Shown here in pieces: positions 7,819 to 15,870 of a DNA stretch of 64,000 bases. Both the position numbers and the translations under genes were made by a program. Within the stretch, counting starts at the first letter, position 1. Each line of letters begins with the position of its first letter. Below the pieces are notes generated by a model, which saw only the letters and a list, made by a program, of their open reading frames with translations, was not told where the DNA came from and did not search any database. Source of the stretch: Kribbella voronezhensis (GTDB lineage Bacteria > Actinomycetota > Actinomycetes > Propionibacteriales > Kribbellaceae); NCBI RefSeq assembly GCF_004365175.1, contig NZ_SOCE01000001.1:3913403-3977402 (forward strand). The letters run 5' to 3'.

Positions 7819-9165
7819 CTAACGATGTTGGCCGAAGGCCAGGGGTTGGCGGGTGCAGAGGTAGGTGGCCCAGTGGAGGGTGATGGGGGTGTTGGTGGAG
7901 TCGCGGGTGATGCGGAGGAGTTCGCCGGTTTCGCGGCCGGAGACTGTGCGGTAGAGGTCGGGGGAGATGCGTTCGAAGACCGCGGGCGCCTTGTGGGCGG
8001 GCGCTCCTGGGGCGGCGGCTTCGAGGCGGCCTTCGCGGACCGAGAAGACGAAGGGCTGGCCCTCGGTGAACCAGGTGCCGAGGACGCCGGTGAGTTCGTC
8101 GGGGACCGAGGTGCCGGGGATCCACGGCGTGGGTGGGAGCGGGTCGTCGTCGAGCACCTTGATCGCGAGATCGGTGGCGAGGCCGGCCGGGTCGGGGGCC
8201 GAGGTGGTGTTCATGAGCGCGATCCCCGCGGTACCGGACGGGCGGTGGACGAAGCTGCCGGTGATGTGACCGGGCATCCCGCCGGTGTGGCCGACGAAGA
8301 CGCGTTCGCCGAGGCGGAGCAGCATGAAACCCAGACCGAAGCCGAGTTGCCAGCGGTCCACGTCCGCCATGATCTGTGGCTGGCACATCTCGTCGAGGGT
8401 GTCCTTGGAGAGCACCTCGTCGACCGGGTCGGCGATGAACGCCATCCACTTCGCCAGGTCCTCGGCGGTCGAAGCGAGCCCGCCGCAGGCGGCCATCGCG
8501 CCGAGGTCGAGCAGCGGCTCCCGCACGGGCACATCGGAGAACGGCGGAACGTAGTACCCGGTGGCGGACGGCCCGCCGTCCATGCCGACCGTCGTACGGC
8601 GCATCTCGAGCGGCTGCAGGATCCGCGCCTGGACCGACTCGTACCACGATCGACCGTCGACGCGAGCGAGGATCTCGCCGAGCAGCGAGTAGACCAGGTT
8701 CGAGTAGTGGAACCGGTGGTGCGGCTTGCCGATCCGCTCGGCTTCGTTCCAGCCCGCGACCAGTTGCTCACGGTCCGGGAACTCCATCTGGTCCCAGACG
8801 TCGCCGACGGGTTCGCGCTGCATCCCGCTGACGTGGCTGAGCATCTGCCGGATGGTGATCCCCGCGTGCTTGCTCTCGGGCACGAACTGCTCGAGCCGGT
8901 CGTCGAGGCTGAGCTTGCCCTCGTCGCGCAGCGCCATGATCGCGACCGCGGTGAAAGTCTTGCTGTGCGAGGCGATCAGGTACTGCGTATCCGCGGTCGG
9001 CGCCACTCCCGGCGTCTCGAGATCGGCCGAACCGGCACCGCCGGACCAGGCCAGACCACCTTCCCGGACGACGGCGCCCACCAGACCGGGCACGCGGTGT
9101 TTGCTCTGGCGCTCGGTGAGGATCCGGCTCAGATCGGACTGGGTCTTGGCGGCGATCTCGGTCAC
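7819..9165 (-). CDS. Serine hydrolase, class C beta-lactamase/DD-peptidase family
   Basis: 448 residues. The three catalytic motifs of the beta-lactamase-related family are present: SHSK ('LIASHSKTF', about residue 65, nucleophile Ser and Lys), YSN ('FHYSNLVYSLLG') and HTG ('VGHTGGMPGH', in place of KTG). No signal peptide, so probably cytoplasmic, acting on esters, peptides or amides rather than as a secreted beta-lactamase. A C-terminal beta-rich domain follows from about 330. GTG 9165 is the first start consistent with family length; its Shine-Dalgarno sequence is weak. A 20-bp palindrome sits 15 bp upstream. A relative is encoded at 33856-35244. Confidence 0.85.
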   Translation of the reverse strand: MTEIAAKTQSDLSRILTERQSKHRVPGLVGAVVREGGLAWSGGAGSADLETPGVAPTADTQYLIASHSKTFTAVAIMALRDEGKLSLDDRLEQFVPESKHAGITIRQMLSHVSGMQREPVGDVWDQMEFPDREQLVAGWNEAERIGKPHHRFHYSNLVYSLLGEILARVDGRSWYESVQARILQPLEMRRTTVGMDGGPSATGYYVPPFSDVPVREPLLDLGAMAACGGLASTAEDLAKWMAFIADPVDEVLSKDTLDEMCQPQIMADVDRWQLGFGLGFMLLRLGERVFVGHTGGMPGHITGSFVHRPSGTAGIALMNTTSAPDPAGLATDLAIKVLDDDPLPPTPWIPGTSVPDELTGVLGTWFTEGQPFVFSVREGRLEAAAPGAPAHKAPAVFERISPDLYRTVSGRETGELLRITRDSTNTPITLHWATYLCTRQPLAFGQHR

Positions 9166-9179
9166 CCGGCCGACAGTAA

Positions 9180-9199
9180 TGCACGGACCCGTCCGTGCA
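9180..9199. promoter_or_regulatory. 20-bp palindromic operator candidate
   Basis: TGCACGGAC-CC-GTCCGTGCA has perfect 9-bp arms. It lies between the divergent hydrolase (start 9165) and AfsR-like gene (start 9296), close enough to the hydrolase start to block transcription or initiation. Such palindromes usually bind dimeric TetR or similar regulators; which protein binds is unknown. Confidence 0.5.
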
Positions 9200-9295
9200 C
9201 GAAGGTGTTGTCGTGCTTGCCGCATCCGGGCATCCCGATCGCGGAGATGACAAAAGACAGGGGAGATGGGTCGGGTGGTGTGGGAGGCTTGAGGG

Positions 9296-12200
9296 GTGCG
9301 CATAGCGGTGCTTGGGCCTCTCGCGATGTGGGCGGCCGACGGTAACCCGCTGGACGTCCGCGGACTCCGGCTGCGCGGCCTGCTCGCGCGGCTGGCGCTG
9401 GACGCGGGGCGCCCGGTCGGGATCGACACCCTGGTCGACGGGTTGTGGGGCAGTGAGGCGCCGAGCGCCAACGCCCTGCAGTCGCTGGTGTCGCGGCTGC
9501 GGGCGAGCCTGCCGGTCACCGAGTCGAGCATCTCGGTGCAGTCCGGGCCGGCCGGTTACATGCTGACGATTCCGCCGGACTCCGTCGACGCGCTGCAGTT
9601 CGAAGACCTTGTACTCCGCGGTCGCCGCCTGCTCACCAGCGACCCGGCGCAGGCGAAGGCCCTGCTCACGCAGGCCGAGCGCCTCTGGCGTGGCGACGCG
9701 CTCACGGATCTGCGCGACCTGCCCTTCGCCGGGATCGAGGCCGACCGTCTCGCCGAGCTGCGACTGGGCGCGGCCGAGGATCTCGCCGAGGCCGCCGTGA
9801 CCAGCGGGCACGCGCGCGACGTGATCGCGGAGTTGGAGCGCCTCGCCCTCGCCCAGCCCCTGCGCGAACGCCTGCACGAACTGCTGATGAGAGCCCTGTA
9901 CGCCGATGGGCGCCAAGCAGAAGCCCTGTCGGCGTACGAGCGGGTCCGGACGACGCTCGCTGACGAGCTGGGTGCTGATCCGGGCACCAGGCTGCGCGAG
10001 CTGCATGTCGCAGTACTGCGTGGGGACGTGATCGACCCGGCCGCCGTCGTCGCCGTGCCGACCCCGGTGCAGTCGGCGCCGAAGAGCAACCTGCGCACTC
10101 CACTGACCAGTTTCGTGGGCAGGTCCGGCGATGTCGCCGAGCTGACCAGACTGCTCACCAACGGCACGCGGCTCGTCACCATGGTCGGTCCTGGTGGCGC
10201 CGGCAAGACCCGGCTGGCGACCGAGACCGGTCGCTCGTTGCTGGAACGTGGCAGCGACGGGATCTGGTTCGTCGAGCTCGCTCCGCTCGGCGATGCGGCC
10301 GATGTCGCGCCGGCGATGCTGAGCGCGCTGGGCGCGAGCGAGTACGTCGACAGCATCAAGACCTCGCTGACTCCGACTCACCTGCCCGCCAGCCGGGCCG
10401 CCACCGAGCGGCTGGTCGAAGTCATCGCCGATCGGCGCGTGCTGCTGGTGCTGGACAACTGCGAACACCTGGTTCAGGAAGTTGCCGGGCTGGTCGATTC
10501 GTTGCTGGCCGTCTGTCCGCGGCTCCGGGTGCTGACGACCAGCCGTGAGCCGCTCAGCATTCCGGGCGAGCATTTGCACCAGGTCGGTCCACTCGGGTTG
10601 CCGCCGGAGGACAGCGAGACCGACGCGTACCCGTCGATCCAGCTGTTCGTCGACCGTGCCCGCGCAGTACGGCCGGACTTCGCCGTCACCGACGAGAACC
10701 GGAAGGCGATCGCGGAGATCTGCCGCCGCCTGGACGGGATGCCGCTGGCGATCGAGCTGGCTGCGGCCCGGTTGCGTGCGCTGACTCCGGAGCTGATCGT
10801 CGAGCGGCTCGCGGACCGGTTCAGGTTGCTGACGAGTGGTTCCAGAACGGCCCTGCCACGGCACCAGACCCTGCGGGCCGTGGTCGAGTGGAGCTGGGAC
10901 CTGCTGGACTGCGACGAACAGGCCGTCGCCCGTCGGTTGGCCCGCTTCTCCGGCGGCGCCACGCTCGAAGCGGCCGAGCAGGTCTGCAGCGGACCAGGCA
11001 TACCGCCCGAAGCGGTGCTCGGTGTGCTCGCGTCCCTCGTCGACAAGTCGCTGGTCGAGGCCGTCGCGGGTGAGCGCTCGGTGCGCTACCGGATGCTCGA
11101 GACAGTCAAGGCGTACGGCGCTGAGCAGCTCGCCGCGTCCGGTGAACTCGACCAGGTGCGGAAGGCGCACACGCAGTACTTCGTGGACCTGGTTCGCCAG
11201 GGGAGCAAGGAGTTGCGGACCGCTTCGCAACTGCAGTGGATCGCCAGGTTCGACGCCGACAACGAGAACCTGCTCGACGCACTCCGGACCGCGGTAGACC
11301 TCGGTGACGCGGACACGGCGGTCGGTCTCGTCTCTGTTCTCGGTGAGTACTGGAACATGCGGGGGCGACCGGCCGAGGCGGTCACCTGGTTCGAGGCGGC
11401 GCTGGAAGTGCCGGGCCCGAGCGACCCGCTGGTCCGGGCCTACACGCTGATGATGTACGCCATCGGCACCTTGTCGTCCGGTGGCGATGTGGCGGTCTCG
11501 TTTCCCAAAGCCATCCGCGGGCTCGCCCGCGTCCGGTTGCTCGCCCGTCGGCATCCGGCCGTCAACGAAGCCGGCGTCGGACGTTTCACCAACGCGATCT
11601 GGGCCGCGATCCGCCGCGACAAGGCGGGCTGCTTCCGGGAACTCGACGAGGCCCGGACCCACGACGATCCGTGGACCCGGAACATGGCCGTGATGATGTC
11701 GGCGATGTTCCGCGAGAACGAGGGCCAGGTGGACCAGATGGCGGCCGACCTGACGACCGCGCTGGCCGGTTTCCGGGCGCTGGGCGACCGGTGGGGTACC
11801 TCCCTGGCACTGCGCGGCCTGGCCAGCCACCAGGGCACGCTCGGCAACTACCGGGAGGCGGTCGACTCCCTCGAGGAGGCGCTGCGGCTCACCAACGAGC
11901 TCGGTACCACCGAGGGGCTTTCCCAGCTCCTCGGCCAGCGCGCGATGTACCGGCTCGAGCTCGGTGAGGAGGAGCGAGCCGTCCAGGACCTGCAGCAGTC
12001 GCGGCAGTTGGCCGAGGAGACCGGCAGCCGTGGCGGAGAAGGCATCGCGCTGCTCGGGACGGCCGTGATCGCCCGGCGCGCGGGCCGGCTGGACGAGGCG
12101 CTGGAGCTGGCGCGGGCGGCGTACGGGACGCTCGATCTCCAGGCCGAGCGGATGGCTCCGCACGGGCAGGCGATGATGCTCGGCCAGCTGACCCGGATCC

Positions 12201-12541
12201 AGGTCGCCCGCGGCGCCCTCGCGGGGGCGCGCGAGTACGGCCGGCAGGCGGTCGAGCTCGCGTTCGGCACCGAGGACATGCCGCTGGCCGCCGGGATCCT
12301 CGAGTCCTGGGCCGAGGTCGAACTGCTGGCCGGCGATGCCGCGCAGGGTGCCCGGACGTTCGGGATCGCCGGGAAGCTGCGCGGCCTGCGGGCCGTCGGC
12401 GACTCCGACGTCCGCCGGTGCCAGGAGCGGCTCCGCGAGGCGCTCGGAGCCGACGGGTTCGAGGCGGCCTACGAAGCCGGCGCCGCGCTGACCCGCACAG
12501 AAGCTTTGGCCGAGCTCCGGGCCCGGATCGCGCCGGCCTGA
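9296..12541 (+). CDS. AfsR/SARP-type regulator with BTAD, NB-ARC and TPR-like regions
   Basis: 1081 residues. N-terminal winged-helix domain of OmpR type (about 1-90), bacterial transcriptional activation domain (about 95-245, ending in 'ELGADPGTRLRELHVAVL'), NTPase of STAND/NB-ARC type (about 265-560) with Walker A 'MVGPGGAGKTRL', Walker B-like 'VLLVLDNCEH' and 'MPLAIELAAARLRAL', then a long helical repeat region to the end. Such proteins activate metabolic or antibiotic genes after ATP-dependent switching. GTG 9296 has GGAGG about 10 nt upstream. It is divergent from the serine hydrolase, its most likely local target. The stop is one base from the convergent TetR stop. The GC-rich strand gives a long spurious antisense frame here. 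Confidence 0.92.
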   Translation: MRIAVLGPLAMWAADGNPLDVRGLRLRGLLARLALDAGRPVGIDTLVDGLWGSEAPSANALQSLVSRLRASLPVTESSISVQSGPAGYMLTIPPDSVDALQFEDLVLRGRRLLTSDPAQAKALLTQAERLWRGDALTDLRDLPFAGIEADRLAELRLGAAEDLAEAAVTSGHARDVIAELERLALAQPLRERLHELLMRALYADGRQAEALSAYERVRTTLADELGADPGTRLRELHVAVLRGDVIDPAAVVAVPTPVQSAPKSNLRTPLTSFVGRSGDVAELTRLLTNGTRLVTMVGPGGAGKTRLATETGRSLLERGSDGIWFVELAPLGDAADVAPAMLSALGASEYVDSIKTSLTPTHLPASRAATERLVEVIADRRVLLVLDNCEHLVQEVAGLVDSLLAVCPRLRVLTTSREPLSIPGEHLHQVGPLGLPPEDSETDAYPSIQLFVDRARAVRPDFAVTDENRKAIAEICRRLDGMPLAIELAAARLRALTPELIVERLADRFRLLTSGSRTALPRHQTLRAVVEWSWDLLDCDEQAVARRLARFSGGATLEAAEQVCSGPGIPPEAVLGVLASLVDKSLVEAVAGERSVRYRMLETVKAYGAEQLAASGELDQVRKAHTQYFVDLVRQGSKELRTASQLQWIARFDADNENLLDALRTAVDLGDADTAVGLVSVLGEYWNMRGRPAEAVTWFEAALEVPGPSDPLVRAYTLMMYAIGTLSSGGDVAVSFPKAIRGLARVRLLARRHPAVNEAGVGRFTNAIWAAIRRDKAGCFRELDEARTHDDPWTRNMAVMMSAMFRENEGQVDQMAADLTTALAGFRALGDRWGTSLALRGLASHQGTLGNYREAVDSLEEALRLTNELGTTEGLSQLLGQRAMYRLELGEEERAVQDLQQSRQLAEETGSRGGEGIALLGTAVIARRAGRLDEALELARAAYGTLDLQAERMAPHGQAMMLGQLTRIQVARGALAGAREYGRQAVELAFGTEDMPLAAGILESWAEVELLAGDAAQGARTFGIAGKLRGLRAVGDSDVRRCQERLREALGADGFEAAYEAGAALTRTEALAELRARIAPA

Positions 12542-12542
12542 G

Positions 12543-13169
12543 TCAGCTCACCATCAACGACACGGCCAGGTCGCGGAGCGCCTCGGAGATCTTCGCCTCC
12601 GGTGGCCGCGGGTCGGCGAGCATCCAGTCGTAGACGACGCTGTTGACAGCGCCGATGAAGCACAGCCCGATGAACCGGAAGTCCTTCGGCTCGATCTCCT
12701 GCCGCGCGACCGCGGTCTCGCCGATCTGCACGACGCTGGAGATCAGCAACTCGCGGAAGGCGATCCGCTGCTCCTCGACCGCCGGGCTGATCCCGACCAC
12801 TTCGACGAACGAGATCCGGGCCCGGCGCGGATCGGCCATGATGGTCTGCAGATAGCCGTCCACGGCCGCCACGATCCGCTCCCGGACCGGAGCGTCGGCG
12901 GTCGCGGCCAGCGCCTCACTCGTACTACGGACGCCCACCTCGATGAGCTCCGCGTGCACCGCGAGCAGCACGGCCTCCTTGTTCTGGAACTCGTGGTAGA
13001 AGTGCCGCGTTGACACTTTCGCCTGTGCACACAGGCGTTCCACCGAGGTCGCGGGGTAGCCTTCGGTCCCGAACAGCTCCAGCGCGGCGTCCAGCAGACG
13101 CTCCCGTCGTGCCGCCTTCCACTCGTCGACCGAGCGCCCGGAATAACGGCGTACGGAGGGTTCGCTCAT
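12543..13169 (-). CDS. TetR-family regulator
   Basis: 208 residues. The N-terminal helix-turn-helix reads 'TSVERLCAQAKVSTRHFYHE' (about 40-60), the canonical TetR recognition region; the ligand-binding part is all-helical and unassigned. ATG 13169 lies after a normal leader. About 60 bp upstream is a half-conserved TTACCGACCGGT palindrome, a frequent actinobacterial TetR operator type, so autoregulation is likely. The neighbours (AfsR-like gene convergent, VOC gene 350 bp away) do not reveal its effector. Confidence 0.88.
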   Translation of the reverse strand: MSEPSVRRYSGRSVDEWKAARRERLLDAALELFGTEGYPATSVERLCAQAKVSTRHFYHEFQNKEAVLLAVHAELIEVGVRSTSEALAATADAPVRERIVAAVDGYLQTIMADPRRARISFVEVVGISPAVEEQRIAFRELLISSVVQIGETAVARQEIEPKDFRFIGLCFIGAVNSVVYDWMLADPRPPEAKISEALRDLAVSLMVS

Positions 13170-13230
13170 TGCACCTCTTGTCGATACCCCGTGCCTGAAC
13201 TCTCGTCATCTTAGCCAGCTCGGCTCTAAA

Positions 13231-13246
13231 TTACCGACCGGTTAAC
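13231..13246. promoter_or_regulatory. TetR operator candidate
   Basis: TTACCGACCGGTTAAC matches the left half of the common TetR-type operator TTACCGACCGGTCGGTAA. The right half has diverged. It sits 62 bp upstream of the TetR start, in the only locally AT-rich stretch, which fits an autoregulated promoter. Confidence 0.45.
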
Positions 13247-13296
13247 ATGCGAAAATAACGCCTTTCGCTTGCTGTGGAAGAGATTGAGGCCGTTCG

Positions 13297-13314
13297 ACCC
13301 ACGCCGCCGCCTAC
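13297..13314 (+). repeat. Left arm of inverted repeat around the VOC gene
   Basis: ACCCACGCCGCCGCCTAC is repeated in inverted orientation at 13907-13924 with 17 of 18 bases matching. The arms enclose the VOC gene. Confidence 0.5.
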
Positions 13315-13516
13315 GACCGCTCCTCCGTCGCCCGCTCAGTGGTGAGGTGGCCGGGCGGAGTGCGGTGGTCGGCGCCACCGCCTCGCACTCGACATCGCGG
13401 CAACTTTTCGTTGCTCTCAGCAATGAACTGCTCAGGTCCACCGACTGGCCAGACGACATCCGGGTGTGTTTGATGCTCCTATGGATGATCCGACAGGTGA
13501 GCCACGAAGGACATCG

Positions 13517-13867
13517 ATGGACGCGCCGCGCTTGACCCACGTGAGGGTGAACGTGCGATCTCTCGTCCAGGCGATCGAATGGTACGAGGAGCTGCTCGGC
13601 GTTTCGGCCGAGGGTCATTGGCCGCGAGATGCCCCGACCTATGCGCATTTCACCCTCGGTCCGACGCAGTTCGCTCTTGGGGAGTACGAGCCGGCGCCGG
13701 CGGTTGGTGCACGGTTCAACTTCGAGGTCGACGACGTCGACGAGTGGTGGGCACGCCTGCGACTGAAAGCTGAAGTGATCGAGCCGCTTCAAGATACGCC
13801 GTACGGCAGCCGCAAATTCACCATTTGCGATCCGGACGGCAACGAACTCGGCTTCGTTCAGTCATAG
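13517..13867 (+). CDS. Small VOC (glyoxalase/bleomycin-resistance) family protein
   Basis: 116 residues from ATG 13517, with GAAGGA 6 nt upstream; upstream in-frame starts lack such a site. It begins 'LTHVRVNVRSLVQAIEWYEE' and ends 'FTICDPDGNELGFVQS', the paired beta-alpha-beta-beta-beta module of VOC proteins, with the C-terminal Glu ('NELGF') of the metal site. Such single-domain proteins act as metal-dependent lyases, isomerases or drug-binding resistance proteins; no specific substrate can be given. It is isolated from neighbours and flanked by an 18-bp inverted repeat. Confidence 0.82.
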   Translation: MDAPRLTHVRVNVRSLVQAIEWYEELLGVSAEGHWPRDAPTYAHFTLGPTQFALGEYEPAPAVGARFNFEVDDVDEWWARLRLKAEVIEPLQDTPYGSRKFTICDPDGNELGFVQS

Positions 13868-13906
13868 TTCCGAATGCGCGTTCGCCAGGACCCGCCGACG
13901 GCGCCC

Positions 13907-13924
13907 GTAGGTGGCGGCGTGGGT
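13907..13924 (-). repeat. Right arm of inverted repeat around the VOC gene
   Basis: Inverse of 13297-13314 with one mismatch. It also forms a smaller local hairpin, GTAGGTG with CACCTAC about 22 nt downstream, between the convergent VOC and ABC permease genes, where it may act as a terminator. Confidence 0.5.
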
Positions 13925-13966
13925 TGCGCGGCCGGCACCTACAGGCGCTCTTGTTTACAAGGGTTT

Positions 13967-14785
13967 TCAGGTACGGCGGCGGTAAGCGCGGATCGCCAGC
14001 GGCGCGAATACCGCGATCAGGCCGACCATCCAGGCCAGCGTGATCAGCAGCGGCTTCTGGATCGGGCCGCCGAGCATCAGGCCGCGCATGACGTCGACCA
14101 GGTGGGCGACCGGGTTGATCTTGACCCAGGACTGCAGGAAGCCGGGCAGCGTGCCGGTCTGGACGAAGATGTTGCTGCCGAAGGTGAGCGGGAACATCAC
14201 CAGGAACGCGATGCCCTGCACACCCTGCGCGGTCTTCAGTTTCAGTCCCAGCCAGACCCAGATCCAGCACAGCGAGAGGGCGAAGAGCAGCACCACGAGG
14301 CAGGCGAGCAGCCCGTTGCCGACGCCGTTCTCGAACCGGAAGCCCAGGATGAAGCCTGTGGTCATCAAGATCACGATCGACAGCGTGTACCGGACCGCGT
14401 CGCCCAGCACCGCGCCGATCAGCGGCGCCACCCTGGCGATCGGCAGGCTGCGGAACCGGTCGAAGACGCCCTTGGCGAAGTCGTCGTTCAGCCCGACGCC
14501 GGTACCCATGGTCGAGAAGACCACCGTCTGGACCAGCAGACCCGGCAACAGATACGGCAGGTAGTCGTGCCAGGTGCCGCCGTTCGCGATGGCACCGCCG
14601 AAGACGAACAGGAACAGCAGCAGGAAGATGATCGGCTGGAACGTCACGTCCGCCAGCGCTTCGGGGTTCTGCTTGATCCGGACGATGTTGCGCCAGGCGA
14701 GCGTCAGGCTCTGCTCGATCCAGGCGAACGGCCTGCTCCGGTGGGCGGCGTGCGCCGCGACAGGTTCCAGCGTGGCGGTGCTCAT
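13967..14785 (-). CDS. drrB: ABC-2 type exporter permease, DrrB-like
   Basis: 272 residues with six hydrophobic segments of the ABC-2 type ('FQPIIFLLLFLFVFGGAI', 'YLPYLLPGLLVQTVVF'). The DrrB family exports drugs or lipids together with a DrrA ATPase. ATG 14785 overlaps the ATPase stop by 4 bp (ATGA), so both subunits are translationally coupled. The substrate is unknown; DrrAB pairs are common for both antibiotics and surface lipids. It converges with the VOC gene. Confidence 0.88.
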   Translation of the reverse strand: MSTATLEPVAAHAAHRSRPFAWIEQSLTLAWRNIVRIKQNPEALADVTFQPIIFLLLFLFVFGGAIANGGTWHDYLPYLLPGLLVQTVVFSTMGTGVGLNDDFAKGVFDRFRSLPIARVAPLIGAVLGDAVRYTLSIVILMTTGFILGFRFENGVGNGLLACLVVLLFALSLCWIWVWLGLKLKTAQGVQGIAFLVMFPLTFGSNIFVQTGTLPGFLQSWVKINPVAHLVDVMRGLMLGGPIQKPLLITLAWMVGLIAVFAPLAIRAYRRRT

Positions 14786-15765
14786 CGGCCCGCTCCTTCC
14801 AGTACTGCGGTGTCTTGGACGGCGGCGTGGCCGACCAGCGCGAGGAAGACCTCGTCCAGGCTCGGCAGCCGCAGGGACAGTTCGGTGACGGCGATGCCGG
14901 CCTCGTCGAGCCGGCGGACCACGATGGGCATCGAGGTACCGTCCGGCACCGGAGCGCTGACCACCGCGTTCACCACGTCGACTGTCGGCCGTACGCCGAC
15001 GGCCTCGGCGACGATGGCGGCGACCCGCTCCAGGTGGCCGGGCTCGGCCGGCCGTACGTCGAGGGTCTGCCGACCGGCCTGGGCCTTCAGTTCGGCCGGA
15101 CGGCCCGAGGCCACCACCCTGCCCTTGTCGAAGACCATCAGCGAGTCGGCCAGCGCGTCGGCCTCTTCCAGGTACTGCGTGGTCAGCAGCACCGTGGTGC
15201 CGTCGAGGACCAGGTTGCGGATGGTCTCCCACACCCCGTTGCGGGCGTGCGGGTCGAGACCGGTGGTGGGCTCGTCGAGGTACAGGATGCTCGGGTTGCC
15301 GACGAGGCTGGCGGCCAGGTCGAGCCGGCGCCGCATACCGCCGGAGTACGTCTTGGCGATCCGGTCGCCGGCCTCGCTGAGTTCGAACCGCTCGAGCAGT
15401 TCGGTCGCCCGCAGCTTGGCCTGTGCCCGGGGCATTCCGAGCAGCCGGCCGATCATGACCAGGTTGCGGTGACCTGACATGTCCTCGTCGACCGACGCGT
15501 ACTGGCCCGTCAGGCCGATGATCTCGCGGACCCGGGGCGCCTCGCGGACGACGTCGAACCCGCCGACCGTCGCGTGCCCGGCATCCGGCCGCAGCAACGT
15601 GCCGAGGATCCGGACCGCCGTGGTCTTGCCGGCGCCGTTCGGGCCGAGGACGCCGAGGACGGTGCCGGTCGGCACGGTCAGGTCCACGCCGGCCAGCGCG
15701 GTGGTGGTGCCGAATTTCTTGACCAGACCTTCGGCCGAGATGGCGACCTGGTTCGTTGTGGACAT
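14782..15765 (-). CDS. drrA: ABC exporter ATPase, DrrA-like
   Basis: 327 residues. Walker A 'GPNGAGKTTAVRIL', signature 'YSGGMRRRLDLAASL' and Walker B 'ILYLDEPTTGLDP' are complete. The C-terminal extension of about 100 residues ('LDVRPAEPGHLERVAAIVAE', 'LPSLDEVFLALVGHAA') is the DrrA-type regulatory domain. It powers export through the DrrB-like permease with which it overlaps. ATG 15765 has a GGAGG-type site (cctcc on the plus strand). No regulator is adjacent. Confidence 0.92.
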   Translation of the reverse strand: MSTTNQVAISAEGLVKKFGTTTALAGVDLTVPTGTVLGVLGPNGAGKTTAVRILGTLLRPDAGHATVGGFDVVREAPRVREIIGLTGQYASVDEDMSGHRNLVMIGRLLGMPRAQAKLRATELLERFELSEAGDRIAKTYSGGMRRRLDLAASLVGNPSILYLDEPTTGLDPHARNGVWETIRNLVLDGTTVLLTTQYLEEADALADSLMVFDKGRVVASGRPAELKAQAGRQTLDVRPAEPGHLERVAAIVAEAVGVRPTVDVVNAVVSAPVPDGTSMPIVVRRLDEAGIAVTELSLRLPSLDEVFLALVGHAAVQDTAVLEGAGR

Positions 15766-15847
15766 CGGTTCCTCCCAGATGACTGTTTCCGGGACAACCG
15801 TGCTCCTGGTCGCTGGTACCGCTCTGTCACTCGGCTGAGAGCGCGTA

Positions 15848-15868
15848 TCAGCCGGTGCCAGCGGCTGA
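15848..15868 (-). terminator. Hairpin after the GntR-MFS pair
   Basis: A perfect 7-bp stem TCAGCCG/CGGCTGA with a 7-nt loop lies 2 bp past the MFS stop codon and before the drrA leader. Confidence 0.6.
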
Positions 15869-15870
15869 CA

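Larger units (their letters stand above)
13170..13516. other. Intergenic stretch between TetR and VOC genes
   Basis: This 347-bp gap holds the putative TetR operator at 13231-13246 and, at 13297-13340, a GC-rich stretch that resembles a decayed copy of the twin-hairpin repeat described at 28195 (it contains CCCACGC and TCCTCCGTC in the expected order). No gene-like ORF is visible. Confidence 0.5.

Noticed and set aside
8768-12163. Very long open frame (over 1100 codons) antisense to the AfsR-like gene
   Set aside because: The translation is Arg/Gln/Gly/Pro-rich without motifs, lacks a start with ribosome site, and mirrors codon structure of the real gene; this is the normal high-GC shadow effect.
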